Program-made: the position numbers and the translations under genes | In this document: positions 34,783 to 43,516 of the stretch, one piece after another | Layout of the letters: every line of letters starts with the position of its first letter | How positions within the stretch are numbered: position 1 is the stretch's first letter | Assembly: GCA_023433505.1 (NCBI GenBank) | Contig: JAEZCO010000032.1 | Span: 83,733-147,732 of the forward strand | Direction of reading: 5' to 3' | Length of the DNA stretch: 64,000 nt | Source of the DNA: Bacillota bacterium | GTDB lineage: Bacteria > Bacillota > Clostridia > Acetivibrionales > DTU013 | The notes under the pieces: model-generated | The model's input: the letters and a program-made list of their open reading frames with translations, nothing else | What the model was told of the DNA's origin: nothing | Databases searched by the model: none

Positions 34783-36237
34783 ATGATAAAAGACGCCTCG
34801 TTCGCCTATCAGGGGAGCGGGCGGGACGGAATTCAGCAGATTGATCTTGAAATTGCTTCGGGGGAATGTGTCCTTCTATGTGGGCGGAGCGGCTGCGGGA
34901 AAACTACGGTTACCCGCCTTGTAAATGGGCTTATCCCATATTTTTATCCGGGTGAGCTGACCGGTGAGGTCCTCGTGGATGGGATGGATATTTCCGATAC
35001 GCCCATGTACCGCATCTCCGAAAAGGTCGGCTCGGTATTCCAGAATCCGCGCTCTCAATTTTTCAACGTGGATACGGACAGCGAAATCGCCTTTGGCATG
35101 GAGAATCTTTCACTGCCGCCGGAGCAGCTTCTGGAGCGTGTGGAAAACACGGCAAAGGAGCTTGGGATTGAAAACCTGCGGGGTCGCGGCATCTTTGAGC
35201 TTTCCGGCGGGGAAAAGCAGAAGGTTGCCTTTGCCTCCGTCTATGCCATGTCTCCGGACATCTATGTATTGGATGAACCGTCTTCCAACTTGGATGCGGA
35301 TGCCATCGAGCAACTGCGCAAAACCCTGCTCCTGTTGAAGCAGCAGCGGAAAACCATCCTCATCGCGGAGCACCGGCTGTATTACCTGAAGGGCCTTGTC
35401 GACCGGATCGTCTGCATGGAACGCGGCAGGATCGAAAGCATTCACACGCCGGAGCAGTTTTTGTCCATCCCTGCGGCGCGGCGGGAAGCCATGGGTCTTC
35501 GCACCATGGATTTGGAGAGCGTGAAGCCCGCGGCGAAACGGGCAGTTCAGGCTATGCCCGCATTGGAGATCCGGGAACTTGCCTTATACCACAAAAAGCA
35601 GTCCGTTATGAGCGGCATCCGGCTGCATGCGGCCCGGGGAGAGGTCGTCGGCATTGTGGGACATAACGGTGCGGGGAAATCCACCTTTTCCCGTGCCCTC
35701 TGCGGCCTTCACAAGGAATGCTGCGGCATTTTTCTGTGGGAGGGACAGGAGACCAGTCCCAAACAGCGGCTAAAGCTTTCGTACATGGTTATGCAGGATG
35801 TCAACTTTCAACTCTTTGCGGAAAGTGTGGAGAGGGAATGCCGCTTCGGCATTAAAAACCCTGACACGGCCCTTGTGGAGCAAACCCTGCAGGAGCTTGG
35901 GCTTTATGAATACAGGGACCGCCATCCCGGCGCGTTATCCGGCGGACAAAAGCAGCGGACGGCTGTGGCGGTCAGCATGATCTGCCGAAAAGAAATCCTC
36001 ATCTTCGACGAGCCCACCAGCGGCCTCGATTTCGACAGTATGGAGCAGGTCTCAAGATTGCTCGAAAGGCTTGCAGACATGGGAAAGATTATCTTCGTCG
36101 TGACCCATGATTATGAATTCATTTCGGCTGTCTGCGGCCGGGTCGTGCGTTTCGGCAATGGGACGGTTACGGATGATTTCGCGGTCAATGAGGAAAACAG
36201 TAAAAAGCTGCAGGACTTTTTTTGCGCAGCGCTATAG
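34783..36237 (+). CDS. ECF transporter ATPase, two fused ATP-binding domains
   Basis: About 484 residues. Domain 1: Walker A GRSGCGKTT, signature LSGGEKQK, Walker B VLDEPSSNLD. Domain 2 (from about residue 255): GHNGAGKST, LSGGQKQR, IFDEPTSGLD. Both halves look active, so one gene supplies the EcfA/EcfA' pair. I start it at the ATG at 34783, seven bases after GGTGGAGG. With the two genes upstream it makes a complete dedicated ECF importer. Confidence 0.93.
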   Translation: MIKDASFAYQGSGRDGIQQIDLEIASGECVLLCGRSGCGKTTVTRLVNGLIPYFYPGELTGEVLVDGMDISDTPMYRISEKVGSVFQNPRSQFFNVDTDSEIAFGMENLSLPPEQLLERVENTAKELGIENLRGRGIFELSGGEKQKVAFASVYAMSPDIYVLDEPSSNLDADAIEQLRKTLLLLKQQRKTILIAEHRLYYLKGLVDRIVCMERGRIESIHTPEQFLSIPAARREAMGLRTMDLESVKPAAKRAVQAMPALEIRELALYHKKQSVMSGIRLHAARGEVVGIVGHNGAGKSTFSRALCGLHKECCGIFLWEGQETSPKQRLKLSYMVMQDVNFQLFAESVERECRFGIKNPDTALVEQTLQELGLYEYRDRHPGALSGGQKQRTAVAVSMICRKEILIFDEPTSGLDFDSMEQVSRLLERLADMGKIIFVVTHDYEFISAVCGRVVRFGNGTVTDDFAVNEENSKKLQDFFCAAL

Positions 36238-36280
36238 AGAGGGGCAGATTATTTTATATTTCCATTCCCCATCCTCCGGA

Positions 36281-36856
36281 TCAGGAATAAAACCCGGAAA
36301 TACCGCTGTAAAGCAGTTTTGAAATCAGTTCGGACATTCTTTCCGTGGATTCGATAATGCCGTCCTGCAGCCATTTCTGAACGATGGTTAAGGTACCGGT
36401 AACGGCGAAGCTTTGCATATAGGCGGAAGTTCTTTCATCAAGATTCCGGTTGTTGTGAATATCCGAAATCATTTTTTGCTGGGCAAGGGACATGATTTCC
36501 AGATGAAACGTGGAATCCCCGTTATCGCTAAGTAAAATTTTAAATAATTCCGCATTCTTCGCAACATAATCAAGGATTTCGCTCATCGTCAGCAGGGTTT
36601 GGGGCGTTTGTCTGGAAAAAGCATCTTTTGTCAGGTGTTTTTTCAATTCCACAATCACATCCTGCTCCAACTGCTTAAGCAAATCATATTGGTCCGTATA
36701 GTGCGAATAAAAGGTACTCCTGTTTATGTCAGCCCTTTCGCACAGCATTTTGATGGATATCTTTGAAATGGGATACTCCCGCATCAACTCCACAAGGCTG
36801 TTTTTCAGCAGCATCTTTGTAATCTTCACCCGCTGGTCGTCTTTTTCAGCTTTCAT
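36281..36856 (-). CDS. TetR-family transcriptional regulator
   Basis: About 191 residues. The helix-turn-helix lies at about 12-58 (MLCERADINRSTFYSHYTD), followed by a helical ligand domain of low conservation. The ATG at 36856 follows AGGAG; an upstream start has no ribosome site. It is divergent from the MMPL transporter gene, and a 19-bp palindrome between them is its probable operator, so it likely represses both. Confidence 0.9.
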   Translation of the reverse strand: MKAEKDDQRVKITKMLLKNSLVELMREYPISKISIKMLCERADINRSTFYSHYTDQYDLLKQLEQDVIVELKKHLTKDAFSRQTPQTLLTMSEILDYVAKNAELFKILLSDNGDSTFHLEIMSLAQQKMISDIHNNRNLDERTSAYMQSFAVTGTLTIVQKWLQDGIIESTERMSELISKLLYSGISGFYS

Positions 36857-36897
36857 GGCTGCTCCTTTTATATTTATAAATTTTTTATGACTATCCG

Positions 36898-36916
36898 ACA
36901 CATTTGCAAAATGTGT
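36898..36916. promoter_or_regulatory. TetR operator palindrome
   Basis: ACACATTT-GCA-AAATGTGT is a perfect inverted repeat with 8-bp arms, 42 bp upstream of the TetR start and 33 bp upstream of the MMPL -35 hexamer. Size and position suit a TetR-dimer site. Confidence 0.7.
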
Positions 36917-36948
36917 AGCGGAATACACAATATTAAAAAATCTGCTGG

Positions 36949-36977
36949 TTGCAATACATTATCATGCTCATTATAAT
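36949..36977 (+). promoter_or_regulatory. MMPL promoter
   Basis: TTGCAA (36949-36954) and TATAAT (36972-36977) with a 17-bp spacer, 70 bp upstream of the MMPL ATG. Confidence 0.7.
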
Positions 36978-37046
36978 ACAAACATGACTATAAAACAACA
37001 GCGTGTTGATTAATTCGTTGTAAGGGATAAAAGGGGATGAAACAAA

Positions 37047-40000
37047 ATGAGAAAAATTATTAAAGCCCGCTGGTTCATATTATCGCTGTGGCTTGTTGCA
37101 ACCATCGTGCTTACAGTAATCCAGCCCGATATCAATGCGATACTCAGGCATAAAACCCAGCAGGCTCTGGACGATAACAGTCCTTCTATCGTGGCAGATT
37201 CCATGCTGAGCAAGATGGAGCAATCAAAAGGCAGCAGCAACATTATCGTTTTTTTTGATAAGGATAAAATTTCCGATGAAGAAATGAAGCAAATTGACGA
37301 AGGCGTGGCGGCGGTACGGGATAGCAGCTCCGAACTGGGCATTGCGGATATCATTGATCCGTTCAGCGTGCCCGAAGCCAAAAGCAGTTTGCTTTCAGAA
37401 GACGGTACAACGCTCATGGTAAGCTTTAAGCTTGACAAGGGGATCAGAGAAGTAGACGATATCAAAGCAGCGATTGACGGCAAACTCGGCAATCTGGATG
37501 TGGAACATTATTATACGGGAGAAGACTTTATCAATGATGACTATCTTAAAGCGGCCTTGTCCGGAGTTGAGAAAAGTGCCGTATTGACGGTCATCTTTAT
37601 TTTAATTGTACTGATCATCATGTTCAGAGCGGTGGTTACCCCTCTGGTATCCCTGCTGACGGTGGCCTTTTCCTACCTGTGTTCCATGGGAATCGCAGCC
37701 CAATTGATCGATAAAGCCAATTTTCCGGTAACAAGCCTTACACAGGTATTGCTTGTGCTTATACTCTTCGGTATAGGGACCGACTACAACATACTTCTTT
37801 TCAACCGGTTCAAGGAAGAACTGGCTCAAGGCTCTTCCACGGATGACGCCATCGTAAATACCTATAAAACAGCAGGCAAAACCATTGCGTATAGCATACT
37901 CACTGTTTTGATCGCTTTCTTCAGCCTTATTTTTTCCGAATCCCCGATTTATAAATCCGGGATTGTCGTCGTCATCGGCGCAGCGCTGCTGTTGCTTCAA
38001 ATTCTTACCTTGACGCCTTTTGCCATGAAGGTCCTGGGCAGCAAGCTTTTCTGGCCCTCAAGGAATGCAACGGGCCATAAGGAAAGCCGGCTGTGGCATA
38101 AGATTACATCTGCTTCAACAAGGCATCCTGCAATATCGGTGTTAATCATTGCCTTGATTATTGCGCCAACCGTGTATTTTCAGCAGCAGAAGCTTAATTT
38201 CGATAATATTGCGGAGCTTGGAGATACACAGCCTTCTACAAAAGGCTTCAACATTGTGGCGGACCATTTCGGCAGGGGGCAGGCCATGCCTTCCACCGTC
38301 GTTATTGAATATACCGGAGCCCTTGATAATAATGAAGCGCTTTCAGTCATTGACAATTTAACGGAAAGAATCAAAAAAATCGGTGGTGTAAATCAGGTTT
38401 CCTCCGTAACACAGCCGGAGGGCAAGCAAATCAACGAATTCTATATCGGCAGTCAGTTGGGTTCCGTCGCCGGCGGTTTGTCAAAAACCCAGGACGGCAT
38501 TGATCAAATGTATGACGGACTGAAACTGGCCCAGGATAAACTCAGCACCTCGGACTTTTCCAAGGTCGGACAGATGGTGGACGGCACTGCGCAGCTTCAT
38601 GACGGTATGGCTGCTTTAACGGGCGGGTTGAAGCAAATACAGGCCGGTATAGCCGACGGCTCAAAGGATTCACAATCCATAAGCAACGGCATCGCTGCGA
38701 TTGAAAGCAACCTTTCACAGATGAGTGCAGGAATTAAGCTGCTAGCCGATAACTATGAGAAAATGCAATCCGGCTATTCGGCGATGGGTACCAGCTACCA
38801 GGGCACTGCGCAGGCGCTTCTCGGAATAAAAAGCACACTGTCCCAGATGGAAGGATTGGTAACAGCAGTAGGAAACAATTATTCAAACTCTCAGAAAGAT
38901 CCCAGCTATCTGGGGTTAAAGCAAATGCTTGATAAGCTGTTGGAATCCTTGAGCGGGATTACACCGGAAGGAATAAAAGCGTTAGATGATAATTACAACC
39001 AGGTCACTGCCGGTTTTGGCACCGCCAACAAGAGCTTGACGGAGATAAGCGGCGGCTTAACCCAAATGGCTGCCGGTCTGAAGAAGCTTGGAGAAGGCAC
39101 CGACAAGACAGCCGCAGGAATTGGCACAATCGTCACCAACATGGAGAGTGTAACCAGCGGTCTGGACCAGATGGAAACAGGACAGAGGCAGCTTGCAGCC
39201 GGACTGGATGAATTCGGTACTTTCGGGTCCAGGCTGTCCGAGATGAACGACGGATTAAAGCAAATTTCTGACGGACTTGGAAAGACCGACGAGTTTCTTT
39301 CACAGCTAAATACGAATAAAACCTTCTACATTCCCCGGGAAGCTTTAACGGACGAAGGCTTCAAAAAATCCCTGGACACTTTCATGTCAGATGACCGGAC
39401 CATTACCAAGATGATCATCGTCCTGAATGACGACCCTTATTCGAAGGAAGCTCTTTCTACCGTAAAAGAAATAAAGGAAACCTTGTCGAATGGACTTAAG
39501 GGCACAGAGCTTTCAAATGCCACCTATGGAGTAGCAGGGCCAAGCGCAATTACCGGCGACATGAACGACATACTGGGCCGGGACCTTAACCGGATGATCA
39601 TCATCGTGCTGGTAGGAGTATTCCTGGTGCTGCTTCTTGTAATAAGGTCCTTCTGGCCGCCGGTTTTCATAACGGCATCCCTTATGGGGGCATATTATGC
39701 GGCTATGTTTGTGCTGAATTATATTTTTATCGGACTGATGGGGTTAGATGGTGTTTCTTCCTACGTTCCATTCTTCTCGTTTATAGTAATCGTAGCATTG
39801 GGTGTAGACTACAGTATATTCCTGATGATGCGGTATAAGGAATACCCGCATTTGTCCCCGAAAGAAGCAATCGTCATGGCTTCCAGACATATAGGCGGTG
39901 TAATAACGTCGGCAGCCATAATCCTTGGGGGTACCTTTGCAACGCTTATCCCTTCCGGATTGACACTTTTAGCCCAATTGGCCATCGCTGTAATTGTAGG

Positions 40001-40109
40001 ACTGGTAGTGCTTTGCTTCATATTGCTGCCTTTTTTCCTGCCGGCCATGATTGCGCTTCCAGGCGCCATAACAGATTTCTTTGCAAGAAAAGGGAAGGCA
40101 AGGGTATAA
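37047..40109 (+). CDS. MMPL-family RND-type exporter
   Basis: 1020 residues in two homologous membrane halves, each one helix, an extracellular region, then a bundle of helices. Each half carries the RND proton-relay-type motif (GIGTDYNILLFNRFKEE and ALGVDYSIFLMMRYKEY). Residues 480-760 form a very long extracellular insertion of degenerate repeats rich in Gly, Gln and Met (such as GLKQIQAG, QMSAGIKLL, GLDQMETGQ), probably a helical stalk like those in YhgE/Pip proteins. MMPL proteins export lipids, peptides or drugs by proton exchange. Control by the divergent TetR gene is likely. Confidence 0.92.
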   Translation: MRKIIKARWFILSLWLVATIVLTVIQPDINAILRHKTQQALDDNSPSIVADSMLSKMEQSKGSSNIIVFFDKDKISDEEMKQIDEGVAAVRDSSSELGIADIIDPFSVPEAKSSLLSEDGTTLMVSFKLDKGIREVDDIKAAIDGKLGNLDVEHYYTGEDFINDDYLKAALSGVEKSAVLTVIFILIVLIIMFRAVVTPLVSLLTVAFSYLCSMGIAAQLIDKANFPVTSLTQVLLVLILFGIGTDYNILLFNRFKEELAQGSSTDDAIVNTYKTAGKTIAYSILTVLIAFFSLIFSESPIYKSGIVVVIGAALLLLQILTLTPFAMKVLGSKLFWPSRNATGHKESRLWHKITSASTRHPAISVLIIALIIAPTVYFQQQKLNFDNIAELGDTQPSTKGFNIVADHFGRGQAMPSTVVIEYTGALDNNEALSVIDNLTERIKKIGGVNQVSSVTQPEGKQINEFYIGSQLGSVAGGLSKTQDGIDQMYDGLKLAQDKLSTSDFSKVGQMVDGTAQLHDGMAALTGGLKQIQAGIADGSKDSQSISNGIAAIESNLSQMSAGIKLLADNYEKMQSGYSAMGTSYQGTAQALLGIKSTLSQMEGLVTAVGNNYSNSQKDPSYLGLKQMLDKLLESLSGITPEGIKALDDNYNQVTAGFGTANKSLTEISGGLTQMAAGLKKLGEGTDKTAAGIGTIVTNMESVTSGLDQMETGQRQLAAGLDEFGTFGSRLSEMNDGLKQISDGLGKTDEFLSQLNTNKTFYIPREALTDEGFKKSLDTFMSDDRTITKMIIVLNDDPYSKEALSTVKEIKETLSNGLKGTELSNATYGVAGPSAITGDMNDILGRDLNRMIIIVLVGVFLVLLLVIRSFWPPVFITASLMGAYYAAMFVLNYIFIGLMGLDGVSSYVPFFSFIVIVALGVDYSIFLMMRYKEYPHLSPKEAIVMASRHIGGVITSAAIILGGTFATLIPSGLTLLAQLAIAVIVGLVVLCFILLPFFLPAMIALPGAITDFFARKGKARV

Positions 40110-40184
40110 AACGAAGTTCGAGAGTGTAAGCTGGGAGAAATTGATTTAATATCTTTAACACTGACTGCCAGCTCGAATACAGAG

Positions 40185-40227
40185 ACTGCTGCACGACCGG
40201 ATAAATGCTGGTTGTGCAGCAGTTTTA
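40185..40227 (+). terminator. Intrinsic terminator after the MMPL gene
   Basis: A perfect 10-bp stem (ACTGCTGCAC with GTGCAGCAGT, 19-base loop) followed by TTTTACGTTTT, 75 bp after the stop. Confidence 0.8.
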
Positions 40228-40317
40228 CGTTTTCTGTAATAATACGTTTTTACAATACTGTTGAGAAAAAATGCAGGTAATAATCCGAGTGAATGCTATA
40301 TAGGCGGAAACGGGTGG

Positions 40318-40347
40318 TTGAAACCCGGGGGTATTCTTTGGTATACT
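40318..40347 (+). promoter_or_regulatory. trmB promoter
   Basis: TTGAAA (40318-40323), 18-bp spacer, TATACT (40342-40347), 34 bp upstream of the trmB ATG. Confidence 0.5.
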
Positions 40348-40380
40348 GGTTAAACAGACGAAGGATGAGGTGTTTTTTCT

Positions 40381-41082
40381 ATGCGTTTGAGAAAACTGCC
40401 ATGGGCAAGGCCGGCGCTTGAAGCATGCAGCTTTTTTATTAAAAATCCAACGGAAAATATCGGCAAATGGCGCACCGTATTTGAAAAGGACCAGGAAATC
40501 CGGCTTGAATTGGGGTGCGGAAAAGGCGGCTTCATTTCAAAGCTGGCCTCAGCCAATCCTGACAAGAATTTTATTGCCGTTGACATCAAGGACGAGGTAT
40601 TGGCCCGGGCAAAGGTGAAAATAGAAAACGAGTATGCCGGAGCCGGGGCCAGCCCAGGGAATATAGCCCTTATGTCCCACGAAATCATGTTGATCCGCAA
40701 GATGCTGAATGAGGACGACGCTGTCGGCAGGATCTATATCAACTTCTGCAATCCCTGGAGTAAAAATACCCTCAAGAAAAGGCGGCTGACACATCCGGTG
40801 CAATTGGAACAATATAAGACCTTCCTGGTCCCCGGCGGCCAGATATGGTTTAAAACCGACGACCTGCCGCTGTTTACCGATTCCGTCGGCTATTTTGAGC
40901 AGTGCGGCTTCAGTATCGCCTATCTTACACAGGACTTGCATGGCAGCGGATTTGAGCCCAATATTGAAACAGAGCACGAGCAGATGTTTTCCAGCCAGGG
41001 GATGAAAATCAATTTTCTCATTGCACAGAGCAGCCGCCGTCCTCAATCACCTTCGCTTACCGATACTTTTGCAGCAACTTGA
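40381..41082 (+). CDS. trmB: tRNA (guanine-46-N7)-methyltransferase
   Basis: 233 residues, the usual length of TrmB, which uses S-adenosylmethionine to make 7-methylguanosine at position 46 of tRNA variable loops. Motif I is LELGCGKGGF and the acidic end of beta 2 is VDIK. The catalytic motif, usually FSDPWPK in Gram-positives, reads NFCNPWSK here, followed by KKRRLTH; the Asp is Asn and the second Pro is Ser. The C-terminal part (TEHEQMFSSQG) matches the family's TEYE segment. It is a housekeeping gene with its own promoter. The variant motif is noteworthy but the overall match is clear. Confidence 0.9.
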   Translation: MRLRKLPWARPALEACSFFIKNPTENIGKWRTVFEKDQEIRLELGCGKGGFISKLASANPDKNFIAVDIKDEVLARAKVKIENEYAGAGASPGNIALMSHEIMLIRKMLNEDDAVGRIYINFCNPWSKNTLKKRRLTHPVQLEQYKTFLVPGGQIWFKTDDLPLFTDSVGYFEQCGFSIAYLTQDLHGSGFEPNIETEHEQMFSSQGMKINFLIAQSSRRPQSPSLTDTFAAT

Positions 41083-41308
41083 GCAGTTTCACATCAAGCG
41101 GATGCCCATTGTACCGTAGATACTGGACATCAAAACCGATTAGTATCAAAAACTCCCGTTTCAGAGTATGTTCCGACAGACCAGGACTATTAATGGCGGC
41201 AATATTGTTTCCAAGAACAGGTCTAAGGAATGGCTGTTTCTCAACTGTATCGGTCCCGGTACTAACACGGTAATTATTTCTACCGTTTATCAAGTGACCT
41301 TTTTGTAT

Positions 41309-41314
41309 TATAAT
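41309..41314 (+). promoter_or_regulatory. -10 element upstream of the orphan regulator
   Basis: TATAAT with no good -35 at the right distance (TTTATC at 17 bp). It could drive the regulator gene at 41420, in which case the palindromes at 41345-41382 would lie in the untranslated leader. Confidence 0.35.
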
Positions 41315-41344
41315 AAAACTACTGAGTTGAACAACGTCACAGTC

Positions 41345-41382
41345 CCCCTCCTCTTAAGAGGGGGTATGGGGGCATGCCCCCA
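41345..41382. repeat. Pair of G/C palindromes
   Basis: CCCTCCTCTTAAGAGGGGG (41346-41364, near-perfect) is followed four bases later by GGGGGCATGCCCCC (41369-41382, perfect). CAGT precedes and ACTG follows the pair. It has the look of a small dispersed palindromic element rather than a protein-binding site. The 337-bp gap it lies in (41083-41419) holds nothing else that I recognise except the -10 above. Confidence 0.5.
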
Positions 41383-41419
41383 CTGGAAATTGGAAGATTA
41401 CCGTCGGGAGGGCTGTCCT

Positions 41420-42988
41420 ATGAGTGTAAAAGCAGGAGAAAGGTATAAAGTGCTGCTGGTTGATACGGAATCCGAAAGAAAGGCCTATAAAAAGTCAGCT
41501 GTCTTTGAGGAACAAGGGTTTGAGATTTCTGACGAAGTCTCTGATCTGGGGGAAGCTATCAATAAGCTTGAACATGCCGATTTTGACATTGTTTTTACCG
41601 GGTCCGGAATCCCACTGGCCGACAGTCTGAAAATAGCAAGACTCGCAAAGGAAAAATCCTCCTCTAAAACGGTGGTAATAAGCACAAAAGAGGCAGCGGC
41701 TGAGCAGCCGATGTTTTTTGGCTGTGAACACGCTTCAGGGACTGTAAATCCGGGGCAGGCATCATCGGGAGAGGCGTTGCAAAAAGGGTTTATTTTTAAA
41801 AGCTTGTTGAAAAATGATATGAATGACCGGCAGGAGTTTTTATCTTCTGCCGAAAAGATAGGATTCAGCCAGAGTGAGAGAAAATGTACGGTTATGCTGA
41901 TACCGGCCGGCACGCCGGAAAAAGAGGAAGTATTCAGCAATGAAGATTATGAACTCATGGAGAGAGCTTTGAACGAGGCACTGGAAAGGGATAATCCGGC
42001 GAATGAAGGAAATATTGCACATATATCGCTATCGATGAACAACAGCTTTATTGTGATGACGCAAAACAGCAGAGTAGACACGGTGATCGAGACTTTGTCC
42101 TCTTTATGCGACGAGCTGGCGATCGACTATCTGATCGGCATCAGCACTCCGTTTGATCAAATGGAGTATATACCGATATCTTACAGAGAAGCCCATGAGG
42201 CTATCATCCGTTGTAAACCCGAACAAAAAATCAACACCTTCAATGCGGAAAACAATAAGGAGAACGACGAATTACGACGCATGGCTGAAGTAACCAGTAC
42301 GATCATCCGTGCTTTGGAAACAGGAACGCATCAAAGGATACCAAACATCCTGGAAACATTTTTTGCCGACCTTGAGAAATGTGCCCCGGATACCGCGTTG
42401 AATCTATGTATCAATTCAATCAATACCATCCTGGGATATTTCGGAATCAACGAGATGGATAAGTTCAAGATCAAATACAGGTTTGACCTGGTGGGGCCGT
42501 CAAAAAAAGAGATTTATAATTCCATTAAAGCCACCTATCATGACAATATCACAAGGATCCTGCAGATCATTAAAAATACGCCGGGAGGTTTGGCGGAATG
42601 CATCATAAAAAAGGTTCAGGACATGGTCGTAAAGGATTACTCCAAGCCGGACCTCTCGCTGTGCAGCATTTCTCAAGCCCTGAATATCAGCTATTGCTAC
42701 TTAAGCAAGATTTTTAAACAGAAAACGGGAAGCAGCTTCGTCAATTACCTTACCTCGGTCCGGATGATGAATGCGAAAAGGCTTCTGCTTGACGGCGGGC
42801 TCAGAATCAATGAAGTTTCAAATGCCGTAGGCTACAGCAGTTCAGCCTATTTTATTACCGCCTTCAGAAAATTTTTCGACATTTCCCCCGGAGATTATAA
42901 AGTACGCATTGCTGGCGGCGAGCAGCAAAGCGAGGCCAAAAACGTCAGAAACCCGCAAGGCAGTGGAAGAATTGATCAACAAACCTAA
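41420..42988 (+). CDS. Orphan YesN-like regulator with degenerate receiver
   Basis: About 522 residues. The N-terminus (about 9-125) has the strand pattern of a receiver (YKVLLVDTESER ... FDIVFTGSGIP) but at the phospho-acceptor position, where FDIVFTD is expected, the residue is Gly (about 61), and the acidic pocket is reduced. The C-terminal AraC-type double helix-turn-helix is intact (CYLSKIFKQKTGSSFVNYL and GYSSSAYFITAFRKFFDISPGDYK). I start it at the ATG at 41420, which has GGGAGG about eight bases upstream. There is no kinase gene beside it. I infer phosphorylation-independent control, perhaps by direct ligand binding, of the sugar/C-glycoside genes that follow. Confidence 0.88.
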   Translation: MSVKAGERYKVLLVDTESERKAYKKSAVFEEQGFEISDEVSDLGEAINKLEHADFDIVFTGSGIPLADSLKIARLAKEKSSSKTVVISTKEAAAEQPMFFGCEHASGTVNPGQASSGEALQKGFIFKSLLKNDMNDRQEFLSSAEKIGFSQSERKCTVMLIPAGTPEKEEVFSNEDYELMERALNEALERDNPANEGNIAHISLSMNNSFIVMTQNSRVDTVIETLSSLCDELAIDYLIGISTPFDQMEYIPISYREAHEAIIRCKPEQKINTFNAENNKENDELRRMAEVTSTIIRALETGTHQRIPNILETFFADLEKCAPDTALNLCINSINTILGYFGINEMDKFKIKYRFDLVGPSKKEIYNSIKATYHDNITRILQIIKNTPGGLAECIIKKVQDMVVKDYSKPDLSLCSISQALNISYCYLSKIFKQKTGSSFVNYLTSVRMMNAKRLLLDGGLRINEVSNAVGYSSSAYFITAFRKFFDISPGDYKVRIAGGEQQSEAKNVRNPQGSGRIDQQT

Positions 42989-43017
42989 AAATTGAAATGA
43001 ATCGAAAATAATTAATA

Positions 43018-43046
43018 TTGTATCTGCCGGCCGGCACATATATAAT
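43018..43046 (+). promoter_or_regulatory. Promoter with palindromic spacer, upstream of the symporter
   Basis: TTGTAT (43018-43023), 17-bp spacer, TATAAT (43041-43046). The spacer contains the perfect palindrome TGCCGGCCGGCA (43025-43036), which a repressor dimer could occupy. A near copy, TGCCGGCCGCA, lies at 43344-43354 in the leader. Transcripts would have a leader of about 465 nt. Confidence 0.55.
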
Positions 43047-43516
43047 TAAGGTGTTAAAGGGATCAAAAAACCTGAATATCAAGAAGTTCAGCACGAGCGC
43101 TTATCGGGACATATGGAATCGGGCGGACGGAAAATAGTCCGGAAGGGATTATTTCAGCCAGAGTAAAGCAGGAATGCCTCCGGTGAAATTTTGAGCCGGT
43201 GGCAATGAACCGCATCTTTTTGAAGATCTGTCAGAAGTACTGGTATTACATTGAATAATTAAAAACAGGGGGGATTTGGAAATCATATTTTTTGCTGCCT
43301 GAATTTAGGAGTACTGCAAAGATTACTTCCCTTTTTTTGAAAATGCCGGCCGCAGCGGACTGCATTTTCAAAAGTTTGCATGGAAAGTATTTGCACCGGT
43401 ACTTGCTGTCCCTTGATACCCGGTTTTTTGAAATACCCGGAGAATTTCCCGCAGTGATTTGACGATCAAACTGCTCTATCCCTGAATTACTTTACTTTAA
43501 AAAGGAGAAATCAGAG
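43047..43516 (+). other. Long leader of the symporter gene
   Basis: No gene is evident here. It holds a hairpin with perfect 12-bp arms (TTTTGAAAATGC at 43335-43346, GCATTTTCAAAA at 43362-43373) without a T-tract, so not a terminator, and ends in AAAAGGAG before the symporter ATG. I do not recognise a riboswitch class. Confidence 0.4.
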
